Source of the DNA: CAYUCJ01 sp049282265
GTDB lineage: Bacteria; Desulfobacterota; DSM-4660; Desulfatiglandales; Desulfatiglandaceae
Assembly (NCBI GenBank): GCA_049282265.1
Contig: JBAPTR010000344.1
Location: 1-36,437 of the forward strand
Direction of reading: 5' to 3'
Length of the DNA stretch: 36,437 bases
Shown piece by piece: positions 34,062 through 36,437 of the stretch. Position 1 is the stretch's first letter. The number at the start of each line of letters is the position of its first letter. The position numbers and the translations under genes were made by a program. Below the pieces are notes generated by a model. That model was not told the DNA's origin. It searched no databases and saw nothing but the letters and a program-made list of their open reading frames with translations.

Positions 34062-34500
34062 GAGCAGGCAAACGGCATATTCCAGAAGCTGCACTCCCTC
34101 CGTCGTCCATGACTCCGGTCGCTGCGGATTTCGGCCCTTCCACTGTCCTGTTCCAGGACCGAAATGACGCCGCTTCAGATACATCCCCTTCACCTGCTCC
34201 TCATACGCGAAACCCTGTAGCACCCTAAATCGAACCACAAGAGGAGAACCTGAGGGTCTTTTTCAGACGCTTTCTCATAGGGCGCTTGGTACCCAACTCC
34301 GAAATGAACGGCTATTTGGGGTTTATGCCTCCCGAGCCCTGGCGGATTCTAATCGCTCTCTTTAAACCACAAATGGGCGTCCATCTCCTCCGAGGTATTT
34401 AGAAAGCGTCTGAAAAAGAGTGTCAGGTTCGGCCCAATGCCCCTTTCGCTTTCGTTGTTAATAGGCCCCGCTTGCGGCATAAACCAGGCTTTTTCAAAGT
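34062..34500 (+). repeat. Intergenic repeat B, copy 3 (439 bp)
   Basis: Full-length copy in the same orientation as 32295-32730. The 19-bp inverted repeat is again perfect (34257-34275 and 34401-34419), although the sequence between the arms has diverged, which hints that the pairing itself is kept. It occupies the spacer between the thiolase and acyl-CoA dehydrogenase genes. Confidence 0.85.
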
Positions 34501-34513
34501 CATTACCTAAAGC

Positions 34514-35722
34514 TTATTCATACTTTCCAACGATTGCGATACTACACACATTCATAAACGGCACACCTCCCAGGTTGTGGGTAAGCCCGTACCTGGGATT
34601 CTCGATCTGCCTTTCCCCTGCCCTGCCGTGAAACTGGAGGTACATCTCGTAAAGCATCCGAAGGCCCGATGCCCCGATGGGATGGCCGAAACACTTGAGT
34701 CCACCGTCCACCTGGCAGGGAACCCCGCCGCCGTCCCGATCATAGAAGCCGTCCATGACGTCCTTGACGGCCTGTCCCCTTTCCGAGATGTGGAGGTCTT
34801 CATAGGTCACCAGTTCGGTTATGGAGAAACAGTCATGGACCTCCATCATGCTGATCTCTTCCCTGGGGCTGGTTATCCCCGCCTCCTGATAGGCCCTCGT
34901 GCTGCACCTGTCGGTGGAGATGAAATGGTCGCCGTCCCAGCTGTTGTAGCCCATCTCTTCGCCATTGCTCAGGGCCAACTGTAGCGCCTTGACCGTAACG
35001 AAGTCTTTCCTGCCCATGGCCAAAGCGTTTTCCACGGTGGTGACAATGGCGCATGCCGCCCCGTCGCTCACGCCGCAACAGTCGAAAAGGCCGAGTGGAT
35101 GCGCGATAATGGGCGCCGCCATGACCTGTTCCTCGGTGACCGCCTTCCGCAAATGGGCCTTCGGGTTCTGAACTCCGTTGGCGTGGCTTTTTGCGGACAC
35201 GTGGGCCATGGCCCTCTTGAGCACGTCATCCGATATGCGGTACCTGGCTGCATAGGCCGTGGCCAGCTGGGCGAAAGCGCCGGGTGCCGTCACGTTGGGC
35301 CACCACAGCCAGCTCAGGGAGCCCCAGTCGGAGCCCGGGTTGGGAAGACCTCCGTACCCGGTGTCCTTCAACTTTTCTACACCGAGGGCGAGGGCCATAT
35401 CATAGGCGCCCGACGCCACAGCGTAGACAGCCCCTCGAAAGGCTTCGGTACCGCTCGCACAGAAATTCTCCGTCCTGGTCACGGGGATAAAGGGCAGCCT
35501 CAGCGTGGTGGAGAGGGGCAGCGCGCTCTTGCCCACATTGATCTCTTCAATGCATGTCCCCAGCCATGCAGCCTCAATCTCATCCTTTTCAACACCGGCA
35601 TCTTCAATGCATTCGCTAAAGGCCTCGACCATGAGTTCCTCTGCGCCAACATCCCATCGTTCACCGAACCGCGTGCAACCCATGCCGATAATCGCTACCT
35701 TGTCCTTGATCCCCGTTGCCAT
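34514..35722 (-). CDS. SCP-x-type thiolase / acyl-CoA acetyltransferase-like protein
   Basis: 402 residues, non-classical (SCP-x/lipid-transfer) thiolase. The nucleophile Cys is in ENFCASGTEAFRGA; the second-half motifs EVHDCFSITELV and CFGHPIGASGLRM (catalytic His) are present; the N-terminal strand is VAIIGMGCTRFGERW. The classical C-terminal CxGxG motif is replaced by NVCSIAIVGKYE. Such proteins catalyse thiolytic cleavage or act with a partner on unusual acyl-CoAs. AAGGAG sits about ten bases before the ATG. It lies 21 bases after the SDR/SCP2 gene and is surely co-transcribed with it. Confidence 0.9.
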   Translation of the reverse strand: MATGIKDKVAIIGMGCTRFGERWDVGAEELMVEAFSECIEDAGVEKDEIEAAWLGTCIEEINVGKSALPLSTTLRLPFIPVTRTENFCASGTEAFRGAVYAVASGAYDMALALGVEKLKDTGYGGLPNPGSDWGSLSWLWWPNVTAPGAFAQLATAYAARYRISDDVLKRAMAHVSAKSHANGVQNPKAHLRKAVTEEQVMAAPIIAHPLGLFDCCGVSDGAACAIVTTVENALAMGRKDFVTVKALQLALSNGEEMGYNSWDGDHFISTDRCSTRAYQEAGITSPREEISMMEVHDCFSITELVTYEDLHISERGQAVKDVMDGFYDRDGGGVPCQVDGGLKCFGHPIGASGLRMLYEMYLQFHGRAGERQIENPRYGLTHNLGGVPFMNVCSIAIVGKYE

Positions 35723-35743
35723 AGCCGTTTCTCCTTTTACGAC

Positions 35744-36437
35744 TTAAAACCTGAACAGTTTTTCGATCAGCTGGGATTTCATGAGGTCCCCTTCCACCCT
35801 GAGCTTCCCGGATGTGAAGGCGGACATGCCATTCAGTTCCCCTTTGATGAGCTTCACAAAATCGACATCAGCCATCTTGATGGTGGTGGTGGGAGCCGCG
35901 TGGGACCCTTCGGTCACCTCGCAACGCCCTTCCTTCACCGTGGCGTACCACGAACCACCGTCCGGACCTGAAATCTCGAACTGGAAAACGACATCCACCC
36001 CAACCGCCTTGTCCTGCTGAAAGGCCTGCTCCAGTCCTGAAAAAATTCTGCTAACCGTCAACCCCTTTTTAGTGGTGCCACCCGATTCTTTTTTTCCGGG
36101 GCTGAAGGCGTCCAGCATGGGGCCGAAGGCAGCTGTTGCATTGGGGTATTCCGCAGCCTTTTCCAGAGAGTTGATGGCATCCCACTTCTTGTGGATGTCT
36201 TCCAGGGTCGGTATGGTATTTCCACTTCCAAGAACCGTTCCCGGTCCGGTCAGAAGTACGGCCCTGTTGAAATAGCCCATTCCCGCATTGATCACCAGGC
36301 CGGTGTCTTCACACTGTTCCGAACAGAGGTAGAGGACCAGGGGCGCCACGAATTCGGGTTTCAGCTTCTCAAAGAGGTCCGGGGGAAGGATGTCTTCCGT
36401 CAGTCTCGTGGCCGCAATGGGGGCCACCGTGTTCACC
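35744..36437 (-). CDS. SDR-SCP2 fusion, C-terminal part (gene cut by window edge)
   Basis: About 230 residues are visible; the N-terminus lies beyond the window. The first 70 residues are the end of a short-chain dehydrogenase of the multifunctional-enzyme-2 / 17-beta-HSD4 type (VNTVAPIAATRLTED, FVAPLVLYLCSE). A linker leads to an SCP2 sterol-carrier domain in the last 110 residues (FQFEISGPDGGSWYATVKEG, TTTIKMADVDFVKLIKGELN, FTSGKLRVEGDLM). No hydratase domain is seen between them. With the adjacent SCP-x thiolase and the acyl-CoA dehydrogenase it suggests beta-oxidation of an unusual or bulky acyl-CoA. Confidence 0.88.
   Translation of the reverse strand, partial: VNTVAPIAATRLTEDILPPDLFEKLKPEFVAPLVLYLCSEQCEDTGLVINAGMGYFNRAVLLTGPGTVLGSGNTIPTLEDIHKKWDAINSLEKAAEYPNATAAFGPMLDAFSPGKKESGGTTKKGLTVSRIFSGLEQAFQQDKAVGVDVVFQFEISGPDGGSWYATVKEGRCEVTEGSHAAPTTTIKMADVDFVKLIKGELNGMSAFTSGKLRVEGDLMKSQLIEKLFRF

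Noticed and set aside
1..36437. CRISPR array, tRNA or rRNA genes
   Set aside because: No regularly spaced direct repeats and no tRNA- or rRNA-like segments were seen; the repeats present are dispersed palindromic elements.

Overview
The window looks like part of a Desulfobacterota (sulfate-reducer-like, strictly anaerobic) chromosome. This is inferred from gene content, not from a marker gene: selenocysteine-containing HdrA and MvhD, a Wood-Ljungdahl-type MetV/MetF set, NuoEFG-like flavin/iron-sulfur proteins, YeeE/TusA/DsrE sulfur-handling genes, a CPWC-containing PAS kinase, SCP-x-type thiolase with SCP2, and many dispersed palindromic intergenic repeats. No rRNA, tRNA or CRISPR was seen.

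Layout. 1-547: composite intergenic repeats. 548-2680 (-): an unrecognised 710-residue protein with GT-A glycosyltransferase-like signatures. 3124-14510 (+): arm 1, behind a strong sigma-54-type promoter candidate: receiver-like protein, MetF-like 1, a 1478-residue HdrA-GltD-HdrA selenoprotein read through a UGA, an MvhD selenoprotein read through a second UGA, MetV, MetF, a CheY-like receiver, an ACT-domain protein and a FapA/DUF342 protein. 14521-25980 (-): arm 2, convergent with arm 1: soluble PAS histidine kinase, HTH-receiver fusion, MetF-like 4, NuoG/FdhA-like protein, NuoE-like protein, NuoF-GltD fusion, MetV and MetF. 26201-29084 (+): secreted small protein, YeeE/YedE transporter, TusA, two DsrE-like proteins and a 57-residue DsrH-like protein. 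29200-36437 (-): alpha/beta hydrolase, DUF362 protein, hotdog thioesterase, LCAD-type acyl-CoA dehydrogenase, SCP-x thiolase and an edge-truncated SDR/SCP2 protein, separated by repeats.

The main result is that the two arms follow the same plan in the same order: receiver protein, divergent MetF-like protein, electron-transfer module carrying a GltD/NfnB domain, MetV, canonical MetF. Only the electron module differs (Sec-HdrA/MvhD versus NuoG/E/F). In each arm the first MetF-like protein has Thr at the position where the MetV-partnered MetF keeps the conserved folate-site Gln. This suggests two interchangeable methylene-tetrahydrofolate reductase machines with different electron partners, each with a second, non-canonical MetF-like subunit. 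The downstream MopB-type NuoG/FdhA protein lacks the Sec/Cys-His pair of formate dehydrogenases, so it is probably an electron conduit or acts on something else.
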